Assembly (NCBI GenBank): GCA_014529385.2
Contig: CM043960.1
Coordinates: forward strand, 120,478,543 to 120,542,542
Direction of reading: 5' to 3'
Length of the DNA: 64,000 nt
Origin: Adiantum capillus-veneris
Lineage: Eukaryota > Streptophyta > Polypodiopsida > Polypodiales > Pteridaceae
Positions 20,931 to 31,860 of the stretch are shown piece by piece. The notes beneath the pieces are model-generated. The model had not been told where the DNA came from. It did no database searches and worked only from the letters and a program-made list of their open reading frames with translations. Every line of letters begins with the position of its first letter. Position 1 is the first letter of the stretch. The translations under genes were made by a program, and so were the position numbers.

Positions 20931-22800
20931 AAAGATCATATGGTTGTTGAGGTTTCCAATTGACCTAGATTCCCTCAAAATCTGCAAACAAATGCTTATA
21001 TGAAGATCATCAAGGACAGAAGTTTCAGCTGATCTGCACAAGTCAAAGCCAAAAATCAACAAATCCAATAGTGTTTAAACAGTTACATGTGATCAAGCTC
21101 ACATATGCATATCAAGATGCACATGGCAATGAATACAAACCCACTCGGATGGCCCGACTAAATTCAAAGACTATTTGAAGAAGATGCAAAGCCTCAAGCT
21201 ACTAGAACAGGTGGCACAAAAGTCAAAGTCAATAGGAGCTACAGCCCAGAAAGCTACACAAAGGTCACCACCAAAATCTCCTCCAAAGAGACAGATTTTC
21301 TGCCAGAAACTACAATGGATCTATTAAGATCAAGGGTTACCCAGATGCAAGAGGACAATGCTCAACAACTGCAAACAAAAAGTACATTATCTCAGCCAAA
21401 GGAGCCAACATCAATTGAAGCAGGTGGTCAAAGCAAAGAAAATGCAGATAAAGCTCAACCAAAGGAAGCTGCCACAGCAAAGCAGTCAATACAATAAATC
21501 TTGAGACAATCAAGTGCAACATTTTTGGTAAGAATGAAGAGAAACTGTCAAGAGAAGTAAAGTTGGATTTACAGTTAGACAAGAACCTCATGTCTTTTTG
21601 CACTTGGAAAAGATGTGTCCAACCACAACTGGAAGATGCTCCTGAATTTTTGAGCATATATGGAGACAAACGAGTAGAATGCTGGGGAATCATCTCCACC
21701 ACCATTGAAGTAAGTTCACAGATCATCATAGCTCAATTCTATGTGATCACAACAAAAGATATGCCAGACGCCATCATATTAGGAATGTCAATGGCCCAGA
21801 AGATGTTAGAGATATAGAATTCAAACATGACGGAGTCATCATAGAAAACAAAGAATGAAGACCAAGACTGGTCACCCACAGACGACAGCACAAGGTCCTT
21901 AAGCACAACTAGAATGGAGACTGATATCAAAGCAGATCTTATCGAAGATGATTCATCTCCATCAAACAGAACTTCAGAAGAGCTAGAAGCAGATCAGGCA
22001 ACAGCAAGTGCAGATCAAACAGAGCAAAGAGCAACCACGAAAGCTATTGAGCAGAGATTGCCACCAAAGCCAGAAGTTAAGAAGAACGGGGTTGCAGACA
22101 ACTAGGAAACAATAGGAAGTCCAAAGATCCAGACATTGCCGTCTGATTCAGCTGATGCAAGTCAGAGTGGAATACAAAGTCTCAAGTTACCCTCCATAGA
22201 GACACAGTTAGATCAAGATGAGACAATGGCAAAAGCCAAACAAAGATCTTCAATAGAACCTCCAACGAGGATAGTTATAGTCCTCAATAGTACAAAAGGA
22301 GCAAGTGCAAGATGCAATGCTCTATTGGATAACGAAGCAAAGTACAATATGGTTGGAGACAACATCCTGAACAGTCTAGAGATTACTCAAGACAAGCCAG
22401 GTAATAGAGAAATCATGGGTAAGTCTATGAGTCAAGAAGAAATGGTTGCTACCCTTAGCATCCAAAATCATGAAGAGCAGGTAAAGTTTCAGGTGAAGCC
22501 TTCAAAAGAAATGCATACTCTCTTTTCCAAGAGATATCAAGCAGTAGATACATGTATCGTTAATGCTAAATTCAGAGTTGCAAAAGTCACAAGAATCAAA
22601 GACAAATCTCGCAGACAAAGGTAAGGCCAAAGTGGACCCTCCACCGATTAGCAAAGAAGATGTGATAGCATATGCCTCTACATCAAAAAACCCTCATGGA
22701 TCAAATACTTCTAGCAAGTCAGGCTTTCAAAACTTCAAGTCAATTTCCGAGCCAACTGAAACCTCTAAGGAGACACCCAGAAAAGCAAAGATATTTTAGC
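20931..22800 (+). pseudogene. Protease-like remnants of the type-2 element; RT, RNase H and integrase absent
   Basis: A Gln/Lys-rich stretch (21,315-21,497) precedes a segment with DAIILGMSM (about 21,767-21,795), the C-terminal signature of a retropepsin. Only 500 bases later there is a second retropepsin-like segment, ALLDNEAKYNMV, with its active-site-like triplet D-N-E at 22,328-22,336. In the other elements RT, RNase H and integrase lie between these two segments. None is present here, so about 3 kb of pol has been lost. The remaining parts are broken by stops. Confidence 0.55.
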
Positions 22801-23389
22801 CAAACTACTCAAGAAAGCAAACAAAATTCAAGCAAGTGTTTGTTCCGAGCAGTTTAGTCAAAGTCAATGATCCAGTTTGGGTTAAAAACAAGAAATCAAC
22901 ACAGAAAGACAAACACATGGGATGGATAGCATCGCAATGGAGATTAAAACAACAAGATTACTATGGAGGTAACAGACAGATATGGGTACCAAAACCGCAG
23001 GTTAGAGCATATGAAGTAATGTCAAGTCTCTCCCAAGATAGAAGACCCACAAGGTATCAACCTCAACAATATCCTAGGATACCTAAGAAGCAGGTATACA
23101 ACAGAACAACATTGAAAGATGCTAAAGTCTACCACAACTCACAAGAGGATACATAACAAAGACGAATCTCAAAGAATGTTCCTCTTGGACAAGGATTCTA
23201 TACAGGGTATACAAAGATTTGGCTACCAGTCAACCACAAGCCAACTGTAACTACACCAGACCTGCATGAAGATCTCAAGAAATCAACAAGACCTAGAACG
23301 AAGCAAAGTCAACAATGAAGAAACAAAGGTCATCAAGAGATTTGGATTCCTTTGTCTTCCAATATATCGATTTTGCATCTTTTTTTTCA
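22801..23389 (+). pseudogene. 3' tail with repeated W-V/I-P motifs
   Basis: Encodes repeated short motifs: DPVWVKNK, QIWVPKPQ (about 22,980), KIWLPVNH (about 23,215) and EIWIPLSS (about 23,340). They are embedded in Lys/Gln-rich sequence. The same motif type ends copies A and C and the 0.5-1.5 kb fragment. The plus-strand element ends near 23,389, where minus-strand leader sequence starts. Confidence 0.5.
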
Positions 23390-24304
23390 ACTGAGCATCA
23401 CATCAATATAAGCCTATGAATCAAATTTCATCAAGTTTGGACAATTTTTCCAAATTTACACTCAAGTTTCAAAAAGTCAGTACAAACTTTAATTTTTATC
23501 CAATTTTTTGCTAGTTTGGTGATCCAAATCTTTTGGGCCTTTACAAAAGTTTTTTGTACACATGAAATGAGTCAATGGTATGAACCTTGGTGAAATCTGA
23601 GCTGAAGTTAATAATTGCAATTATTTACTTTAGGCTTGAAATGAACACTTTTGTGCAATTTTTCAATGGACAGTCTTTCCATGAGCTATTTTAAGGCTAT
23701 GAATCAAGTCAAAACTTACTTTGGCCTAAAATATCAAGAAAAAGTAAATAATCTGAGTTTTGGCCAACTCTTGAAATTTTTACCTCAAAGTGTCCTTGAG
23801 CTTACCCACTGGTTCATACAACTTTTAAGCTTACTCTTAAGTCGGATTGAGTGGTTTGGAGTCTTTTCGTGCTATTTCTAGCCATAGACCTGAAATTCTT
23901 CAACTTCCAACAACAACTCACAATGATTCTTTGAGAGAGAGCAATGTTCTAAAATCCACCTCGAATCCTCCTTAGCCTACTCCTAGATTCTCATGCAATG
24001 GGGTTGTGGAAAGTGTCCACAAACACTCATTTTCTTTTCTTTTATGGTTTTTTGAGCATTGATCTTAAGACTTGTCTCGTCTATCAATCATCCTCAAAAT
24101 CTCACTCTATTTCTACAATCCTACAATCCTAAAGGAACTCATCAAGTACGATTACTTCCAAGCTACCTCTACACAGCAAAAGACCACAATCTTAGGCTAT
24201 GCGATTTCTAAAAGAAATTTTTGAACTCTAGGCAATCCTAGAGGAATTTAAAGGATAACTTCACAACACGCTCGTGTTTTTCCCTAGTTTAGGTCTCTTC
24301 GATC
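23390..24304 (-). mobile_element. 5' leader of a minus-strand gypsy element (fragment D)
   Basis: The reverse complement of 23,390-23,500 matches the copy B leader at 8,760-8,870. It includes one palindrome at 23,607-23,628 (TAATTGCAATTATTTA type). The segment from 23,640 to 24,304 lies between this leader and a primer binding site and contains no gene. The body of the element (gag, pol) is missing, because plus-strand type-2 sequence starts at 23,389. Confidence 0.65.
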
Positions 24305-24320
24305 CTCGGCAACGGCGCCA
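24305..24320 (-). promoter_or_regulatory. Primer binding site of gypsy fragment D
   Basis: Minus strand TGGCGCCGTTGCCGAG, two bases from the LTR edge. It resembles the primer binding sites (often assigned to tRNA-Asp) used by many plant gypsy elements. It fixes the LTR boundary at 24,323 and the orientation of the family's LTRs. Confidence 0.75.
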
Positions 24321-24322
24321 AA

Positions 24323-24604
24323 TGTGGGACGCATGTCTAACCTCACTATTCTATCTTATTGTAGTATTAGCGAGAACCACGATTAAATTGTCAATCCATG
24401 GGATGAAGCTGACTTGACTAGTGCATAGAGGCTACAAGAGGGTGTCAATCTCGCGGAAAACAACTAACAACTCGCATCTAATTCAAGCTACACTCAAGTG
24501 ACTAAAATCACCAAAAGCCAATCGCTCATCACGGCAAACAAAGCACATCTGTTTTACAGCATCAGATGACATCCAAATGTAATGAAACTTCTAGGACATG
24601 TTTA
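24323..24604 (-). mobile_element. 5' LTR end of gypsy fragment D, interrupted by CACTA DNA
   Basis: Aligns with 1,533-1,812 of the copy A LTR. At 24,604, after CTAGGACATGTTTA, LTR sequence stops and CACTA subterminal sequence begins. In copy A the LTR continues uninterrupted from the same point. Confidence 0.8.
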
Positions 24605-24679
24605 CCATATGTATACGCCTCCTACATGATATCCATGTAGGATCTCACATGAGATTTAAGGCAAATGAAAGAAATGAAA

Positions 24680-24915
24680 CAAACTTTGTGCAAAACCATA
24701 ACCAAATTAAAACCATAACCATAACAAACTTTGTGCAAAACCATAACCAAATTAAAACCATAACCATAACCATATTGATCAAAACCATTATGATAACCAT
24801 AACCATGTCTATACAAGAACAATAACCATAACCATAAACAAAACAATAACCATAACCATGTCTAAACAATAACCATAACCATGTCTGAACAATAACCATA
24901 ACCATGTCTATACAA
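24680..24915 (-). repeat. CACTA 3' subterminal repeats (ATAACC array)
   Basis: Repeats of CCATAACCATAAC and the longer unit AACTTTGTGCAAAACC, the reverse complement of the array at 5,640-5,815. Probably transposase-binding repeats. The overlapping open frames are spurious. Confidence 0.8.
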
Positions 24916-24981
24916 AAAAGAGACACAGAGATGTGTCTGTGTCTCACAAAACATATATAGAAATCCACTGATGACTCCGCG

Positions 24982-25934
24982 TCACAACCTGCACATAAAA
25001 GGACAAGTCACAAAATTACAGGCCTCGACGACTAGTGAGGCATCATCAATAAGATCTTGCACAGTATCATCGTCTATCTCTAATTGCAGACATAACTCTG
25101 CCCCAACTCGTTCTGGCAGATTGTCTTCATCCATTGCATCTTCATCTACAAGCGTTATATCTGCCTCGTCTGCGTCATCCCTCGTATATTTGTCAGCTTC
25201 CTCTGCCATACCTTTGTCCATCTCATCTAGTGTCACAGTAGTATCTGCATCGTCTGGCCGACTTTCCTCCAGGAGCTCTTGCCCTTCAAATACTTGTTTA
25301 TTTCTTGGAGCAACCTGAACCACAAACCACCATTGTCGCTCTCGAGGGTCCGATACAAAGACCACTTGCTCGGAATGTTCGGGGAGAGCAAACGTGTCGC
25401 TCGTATCTGTCCAAACCTTTGAAGAATCTATCTGCACAAGCTTGTTTCCATCTCTGCGTACCGTTGCATTGCGACCAGAAGTAATCACCTTGAACCACTT
25501 CACATCCAACAAAAACATCTCAAACTGTCTGAAGATGACTTTCAAGATATCTGACACCATACCACAGTAATCCAGGTTGCTAGTGCTCTCATTCATATCT
25601 CTGGCACTAGCCCTGCTCTTTTGCATGAAACTAACCATTACCCCACTGTCAAATGTGTTTCTTCTGCTATCAATTTGTTGTGTTCCAAATGCTTTCCATG
25701 CGACCACAGTGCCATGTATGTATGATACCTTAAGTCACATCCAATAGTCAGCTCTTCCTTTCTAGAGATATGGGTTCTCCGATCAATCGAGCTGCTCTCT
25801 ATTTTGTGTCGCTCCCTATTGCGTCTCTCTTTCTCTTCTTTGTACCTTTCAAGCCATTTTTGCATCACCTCTGAATTTAGTATACAGAACTTCATGATCT
25901 TTTCTCGCATGGCGTCCTTCATTTTCTTTGGCAC
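24982..25934 (-). pseudogene. CACTA transposase C-terminal region (DUF4216-like)
   Basis: The open stretch 25,707-24,982 (241 codons) includes FDSGVMVSFM, DYCGMVSDILKVIF and LFLLDVKWF-like sequence, then FALPEHSEQVVFVSDP. This is the order seen in the DUF4216 domain that follows the transposase in plant CACTA elements. The tail is acidic (Asp/Glu-rich). The preceding frame (25,934-25,638) is Lys/Arg/Glu-rich and may be an exon or a linker. The product would be nuclear. It is probably joined to the upstream parts by splicing or separated by frame breaks. Confidence 0.75.
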
Positions 25935-25943
25935 CCCTTGCCC

Positions 25944-27591
25944 CTACGGCTCCTCTCCCACCAATCTTGCATCCTCTTCATCGCTCCATAGTCGAGGCAT
26001 TTCTGGGTCAAAAACAGATAGAAATTCTATTGTCAAGACAAGAGAATCTTGCACCAGCCATCCTTCTGCCATGCTCCCCTCTGGACGTGCCTTTTGGTGA
26101 ACAAAACCCTTAAGTGTTTTCATGAACCGCTCTAGAAAGAACATCCAACGGCTGTGGACTGTTGTACCTGCCATTGCAACCTCATCTACTACATGGACGA
26201 GCAAGTGCATTTGGATAGTTAGAAAGCTCATGGGTAGATACTTCTCAATCATGCAAACTGTCCCAATGGAGTTAGCCCTTGCGAATGCAATGGATTCCTC
26301 TTGTATCTCCTTGGAAGAGATCCACCGCACTAGCTTTGTTTGGCTCGCTGCATTGGTGAAAGGCCACAGCTCTAGCATCTTCCCAACTCACTACAAATCA
26401 TCTCGTGAAGCTCGATTGTCTTTCATTCCCATGATTGTCTTCCAGAGGAGCTCTCCCACATTCTTCAATATATGCATTGGATCCAGCAAATGGTTATTTA
26501 GTAGATCACCCCAGTACGGCAACGTATGGAGAATGGACAAACGTTTCATTCCTAGAACAGGTTGCCCCTCATGTTGCTCCCATCGGCGACGCCACTCTTG
26601 TACATGCATAGGATGACATTTGACGCGACCAAGCTGACCTTCGTACAAGTGATGGCCATCTGGAAGATAACCATGGTGGCCTTGATAAATTGTCTTTTGA
26701 AGCGAGGCAGAATAGCAAACATCCAAAGACGACCCGCAAATTGGACATGCGTTGTATCTCGAAGTTGTAAGGCCTGCATATATTAAAGCATGATTCAGTA
26801 CTACACAAAGTGCTTGCGAATAGCGACAATTTTCTAAATCACCCACCATTACCATAAGCTTCACCGTATCCTGGCCAATCATGCATAGTCCACATAAGAA
26901 GTCCATGGATCCTTGCATGTTGTTGTCCTGCTGGTTCAACCGCATCTACTATGTCGATCACATGCCATAACTCCTGGAGCTCATCAACTAGTGGTGCTAG
27001 ATAAACATCCATGTTTTTTGCCTTCAACTTACCAGGTACAATCAAGCCTAATATCAAATGACCCTTCTTGATGGCAAGCCACGACGGGAGGTTGTAATTG
27101 ACAAGGCACACAGATCAAGTACTCCATGACGAGCTTCTCAAGCCAAATGGATTGACTCCATCCATTGCCATGCCCAAATGCAAATTGTGTGGTTCACTCT
27201 TAAAATGTGGCTAGTTATCTTCAATGTGCCTCCAAGCCTTTGAATCAGTGGGCACCCTAAATGTTGCGTCAGTGGATCTATTCGTAGAATGCCACCGCAT
27301 CAACTTTGCAATGGAACCACAACGAAACATGCTTTTTATCCTCGGAATAATAGAGAAATGCCGCAACACTTTAGCTGGTACTGAATCGCCAACCGCATCT
27401 TGTTTGTAGCGCATTGCTCCGCACTTAGGACACGACAAACAATCTGCAAATTCATTGCGAAAAATAATGCAATCAGTTAGACATGCATGAATCTTGTTGT
27501 AGTCCAAGCCAACTGAGGTCAATAGTCGCTTTGCGTTTGGCATGGAGGGGGGCATTTCATTGCCAGTCGGGAGAAGTTGCTCCCACAACAA
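25944..27591 (-). pseudogene. CACTA transposase core (Transposase_21 / tnp2) and DUF4218
   Basis: The stretch 27,591-27,211 has LPTGNEMPPSMPNAKRLL, LDYNKIHAC, CPKCGAMRY, VPAKVLRHF and MRWHSTN, hallmarks of tnp2-type transposases. Then come an LHLGMAMDGVNPFGL-like stretch near 27,180-27,130, WLAIKKGHLILGLIVPG (about 27,070), LMWTMHDWPGYG (about 26,880), a C-x2-C zinc pair (ACPICGSS, about 26,745) and LLDPMHILKNVGE (about 26,480). The stretch 26,378-25,944 matches DUF4218: FLTIQMHLLVHVVDE, SRWMFFLERFMKTLKGFV, ARPEGSMAEGW. The whole runs in order but in several frames, with breaks near 27,200, 26,850 and 26,390, some possibly introns. It excises and integrates CACTA elements in the nucleus. Confidence 0.85.
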
Positions 27592-28163
27592 CGTGTTTAA
27601 GCCACATTAAATTAAAAGCTCCCCAAGCACGTCATCGTTGCAATTGGAAAATCTCTTTTGTAAGTTACGTACCTAAACAAAGCAGTGATGCTTGCATCTG
27701 ACCACCCGTACACTGACTACAGATTCAAAAACGTCAGACAAGTACAAAGCACATATATTTTGGCGCCTTCATAGATTGGTTGACGTGCCAAATTTCTCAA
27801 CATGTCTTTAGGAGATAGGTGCACGGCTTCTGGTGCTGCTTCGTTAGCATTCTCCTCGCTTGTTTGGAAGAAGGCATCCAACATCTCCTCCATGCCGTCA
27901 TCTTCTGTTTGTAAGCCCTTTTCTGCTTCCATCCTTGGCTCTAGATTGGTCGGACCTTCACGCATAATCCTTTTTCTCTCTCTCTCAGATGTAGGTGTTA
28001 TGTCACAAAAATCAATGCCCGTTCCGTAGGAGTCGTATCGTAGATTCTGTACGATTTCTCTAGCAAACTCTCCGTACTTGTGCACATGCTCATTATATAT
28101 CCTATGCTTACGCAGGATTTGATACTTGCAGAGCGTGCACGAGCATGCAATCTTTTCCTCCAT
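27592..28163 (-). pseudogene. CACTA transposase N-terminal exon(s)
   Basis: The 148-codon stretch 28,163-27,717 starts MEEKIACSCTLCKY, a transposase-associated zinc-type start, and continues with an acidic region (DGMEEMLDAFFQ). Near 27,720-27,675 the frame VYGWSDASITALF resembles the conserved segment before the tnp2 core and is followed by GTACGTAA, a possible splice donor. This suggests an intron before the core exon at 27,591. Confidence 0.65.
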
Positions 28164-28514
28164 GTTAGCTTATGACGTTGCCATCTACAATGATTATGAA
28201 TGCTATTTTAATATATATACTCCTCACAATGTAAACTACCTTGCATTCTCTAGCCTTGCCCAATCTCCGCACACCTCGGTCCAGAGGTGTACAGAGATCA
28301 GGACCACCAGGTCAAAATCTCGTCTTTATTGGTCAAATTCTATATCGGTAGACACATACGTGCTCTTCTAGGTGTACATGACAATGCATGTAGCGGGCAA
28401 AATCCCTTTGCCTCTTTTACTTCCATAGTTTCTTCTAGAGGGAGAGAGAGAGAGATAGAGAGAGTTTCTATCCTTTTCACACAATTGGTCAGAAAGCTAA
28501 CTCTTTCATGCTGA

Positions 28515-28517
28515 CTT

Positions 28518-28585
<68 letters not shown>

Positions 28586-28624
28586 TTTCTATCTCTCTAT
28601 CTCTCTCTCTCTCTACGTACCCTG

Positions 28625-28717
<93 letters not shown>

Positions 28718-28774
28718 CTCGCTCTCGCTATCTCTCTTTCTCTTTCTCTCTCTCTCTTGATCATGCTCTTGCTA

Positions 28775-28825
<51 letters not shown>

Positions 28826-28826
28826 T

Positions 28827-28895
<69 letters not shown>

Positions 28896-28928
28896 TTCCC
28901 TCGATCTCTCTCTCTCTCTTTAATTTCT

Positions 28929-29000
<72 letters not shown>

Positions 29001-29070
29001 AATTTCCTACACACACACACACACACACGTTTCTCTCTCTCTCTTTGATTTCCTACACACACCCACACAC

Positions 29071-29134
<64 letters not shown>

Positions 29135-29219
29135 TACATACACACACACACACACACACACACGATGTAGCTTGTGTGTGTGTGTGAGAGAGAGAGAGAG
29201 GGGGGGGGGGGGGGGGGGG
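28515..29219. repeat. Compound microsatellite (CT)n-(AT)n-(CT)n-(CA)n-(G)n
   Basis: An (AT)n run of about 48 bases at 28,534-28,581. Then 500-600 bases of nearly continuous CT, broken by short CGCTCTCG, TTTAATTTC and CTACACACAC islands (about 28,586-29,131). CA runs lie at 29,008-29,028 and 29,140-29,163, and an 18-base G run at 29,202-29,219. It lies inside the CACTA 5' region. All open frames in it are spurious. Confidence 0.95.
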
Positions 29220-29510
29220 AGAGATCAATAATACCTGTGCTGTAGGTTTCCAAGGGCAGATCTGTGCGCGCACTCGCAGGAGAAAATGACCGCCTGTGCG
29301 CGGATTTGGTTTTCTTCCCCAAAATTTTTGCCGTAGAAATACGCGTGGAAGTACGTGTGGAAATATGCGTGGCAACAGTTACCTTTCGACAAGAATTGCC
29401 ACGCGCATTTCCACGCGTCTATCGACGTGTATATCGACGAGCAGCATGCCCATCGAAAGGCGAGTGGAAAGGTACGGTGCGTCGAAAATGTCGTGCGCCG
29501 AAAGCTGGGT

Positions 29511-29524
29511 ATTATGTTGTAGTG
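29511..29524 (-). repeat. CACTA terminal inverted repeat
   Basis: Minus strand CACTACAACATAAT. Matches the terminus at 6,255-6,265 in its first ten bases. The outer flank begins TTT. Confidence 0.8.
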
Positions 29525-30730
29525 TTTGTTGTTCACTTGCCTGACAATTTCTTGCCAGAAAGGGTGACCCACCAAGTAGCCCACTTTGGACAGCTAGGGG
29601 GACTAGTGAGTAATGGAATTTTTGAAGTACCTCGTTAGCTCCCCCACCCCAGAGTCTGTGCTGCTCTTTTACACTTTCATACCAGCTCGCCCATTGTGCC
29701 TCCTAGCCTCAGGTTTACCCATTGGGGGGCTAGCAGTTTGTCGTAGATTTTTAACCCTTTCCATTGACCTTCTTGTGAGCATAATTTTTCTTTGTCCATT
29801 ATCTCCCTCGCCATAGTGGCCCATGTTTGGTTTGGTTGAGCAATCCTGACTACTAACAGCACACTAAGCCTCCGTGTGGATAGAAGGGTTGATTATCCCG
29901 ATACCTCCCTGCTCTATTGGCCTAGCTACCTCTTCCCACTTTGCCCGTTGCTAGGGAATGGACTCTTTGGTGTTATTCTTCCACAAAAATCTTTTTATAG
30001 GTTCCCAAAACTCCTTTCAGTCACATTTGGCAAAAGGAACGGGCCATTGAAGGAAATGTAAGGGATCATAAAGGAATTGATTACTTTAATTCCAACAACA
30101 TGAACTCCCATCTTCTCATTTTTTCCTTTACCTTTTCCATGACCCACTGGAATATTTTCTTGTGCGTTAATGTCCACCCCCAATGGGGCCCCTAGATGTT
30201 GAAATATTATTTCTTTAGACACAAACTCTCATGACCAAAAGGAAGGGTTAAATGATTTGTTTTTAGATAGTGAGATCAGTCTTGATTTCTCAATACTACA
30301 CTTTGATCCCGAGGCAATGACAAACATCTACACAATCTCAAGAGCCTTCCTCACATTCTGAGGGAAAGCTTTTTAGGAAGAGAAGGGAGTCATCAGCGAA
30401 AAGATTAGCTAGCAGCTGATCGTTGCCTGACAGGCTCAACCCTTGAATCTCCCCTCTAGATGCACTAGCTTTGAACATAGTTACACAAGGGTGATATCCG
30501 ATGGCAAACATCAAAGGGGCTAGTAGGGAACCCTTCTTAATAGATCTTTTGACTTCAAATGAGCCTAAGATTTTGTTGTTGAAGAGGAGTTTAGAATTGC
30601 CATCCAACATAGCCGTGGACCAAAGCCTAGCGACTCCATGCCGTCTTCAATGAAGGACCATGTAATCTTGTCATATGATTTGTCCAGATCAAGCTAGAGT
30701 AGGATACACTCTTGTGCTATAGTAGTAGCA
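29525..30730 (-). pseudogene. LINE (L1-like) reverse transcriptase fragment
   Basis: The minus strand encodes a degraded LINE pol. Near 30,700-30,640 it has LDLDKSYDKITWSFIED (RT motif A). At 30,610-30,340 it has KGSLLAPLMFAIGYHP and LLANLFADDSLLFL (FADD catalytic motif). At 30,222-29,995 it has FQHLGAPLGV and KVINSFMIPYISF from the thumb region. WKNNTKES-like sequence follows near 29,960. Stops and frame shifts are frequent. No endonuclease domain is present, and both ends are lost. Confidence 0.8.
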
Positions 30731-31134
30731 TACTCAATGCCCACCATTGATGTCGGGATGTTGTTATATGTTAAATATGGATCTTGATTTACCCCTTGTA
30801 ATTTTTTGTGTTAAAAACACACATTTGTAAGGCCCCCATTATGAGGATAAGTCATCGTGCATGAAAAAAATCACTGGCAAAACTTAGAAAAAAACGTTAA
30901 GGACAAAAATGAATGGCTTCAGGAGGCAACACAGAGTGCTCCTCGAGCTTGGTGCAGGGCAATCCCCGGCAAGCGCGCCAAAAATGTGCATCTCAACCGC
31001 ATATTTTGAAGGCTGGGGACTTGCCGAACATTGTGTGCAAGCCATGAAGGGGCCAATGGTGTGTCACTCACCACTCTACACTTGTCGTCATGAAGGATTC
31101 CATGCTGCGAAGAAGAGGGAGCCCCCGCGGCAAT

Positions 31135-31184
<50 letters not shown>
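31135..31184. repeat. (CT)n microsatellite
   Basis: About 25 uninterrupted CT units. Confidence 0.95.
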
Positions 31185-31187
<3 letters not shown>

Positions 31188-31667
31188 CATACACACATTT
31201 GTGAGCACACCATGGAGAAGAAGGTAGAGGTAGAGCAAGAGCACTTCTTTATCATGCACCTTCAAAATGAGGATTTTAGGTCAAAACGGACCTTTTAATA
31301 TGAATTTCACCCATTCATACATGGGCACCCATAGTGGCCGGTCATAGCAAAAAAAATTGAAAAAACGAGATAAGTGGTATGCCTCTCATTGGCGATACGC
31401 ACCTATAGGACCGACAGGACCGGTCCATGACTCAAATAAAATGATAAGGCATCTGTCAAAGGTGATAGGGTGTCCGTAAGTGGTTAACACCCCAACTCTA
31501 GCTGTCGATGAAGCAATTGTCGACCAATTGCAAGCCCTTGGCACGCACCAACTGCAGGCTGCCAACAAACTGCAACTACGAGTAAATGTGGACATTGCAT
31601 GCACCGTAGCCATAGAGAGGAAGCTCACGCATCCACAGCTTCCGCAGCCAGAGATAGAGACAACTAG

Positions 31668-31668
<1 letters not shown>

Positions 31669-31747
<79 letters not shown>
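31669..31747. repeat. (GT)n microsatellite
   Basis: About 39 uninterrupted GT units. Confidence 0.95.
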
Positions 31748-31748
<1 letters not shown>

Positions 31749-31776
31749 CCACCCATTCCCAGGAACCTTATCCTAT

Positions 31777-31814
31777 GAGGTAGTAGACCCCATAGAATAG
31801 GGGCCTACCACCTC
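31777..31814. repeat. Inverted repeat downstream of the RT gene
   Basis: GAGGTAGTAGACCCC and GGGGCCTACCACCTC form a 15-bp stem (13 canonical pairs plus two wobble/mismatch positions) around the 8-base loop ATAGAATA. It lies about 50 bases beyond the RT stop codon at 31,861, in its 3' flank. Confidence 0.7.
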
Positions 31815-31860
31815 AAGAAGTGTTTGTATTAATTCACAACTAGCTATGCTAAGGTTAGAT

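Larger units (their letters stand above)
24605..29524 (-). mobile_element. CACTA (En/Spm) transposon with tnp2-type transposase
   Basis: The 5' end is at 29,524, where the minus strand starts CACTACAACATAATAC. Subterminal CGTCGATA-like repeats lie at 29,330-29,500. The transposase runs leftwards from 28,163 to 24,982, followed by the GGTTAT-type 3' subterminal array. The 3' terminal inverted repeat is missing: the homologous fragment at 5,383-6,265 continues about 375 bases past the point matching 24,605. The element is therefore 3'-truncated against the gypsy LTR. About 700 bases of its 5' region are microsatellite. Confidence 0.85.
30731..31776. other. No recognised gene; microsatellites
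   Basis: Spacer between the LINE fragment and the RT gene with a (CT)n run (31,135-31,184) and a (GT)n run (31,669-31,747). The plus-strand frame 31,480-31,667 is open and starts plausibly but runs into the GT repeat and matches nothing I know. Confidence 0.5.

Noticed and set aside
24971-25318. Ser-rich plus-strand frame
   Set aside because: Antisense shadow of the acidic tail of the CACTA transposase region.
28508-29161. Long open frames on both strands (Leu-Ser repeats, Arg-Glu repeats)
   Set aside because: They are translations of CT/GA dinucleotide repeats, open in several frames at once; no gene.
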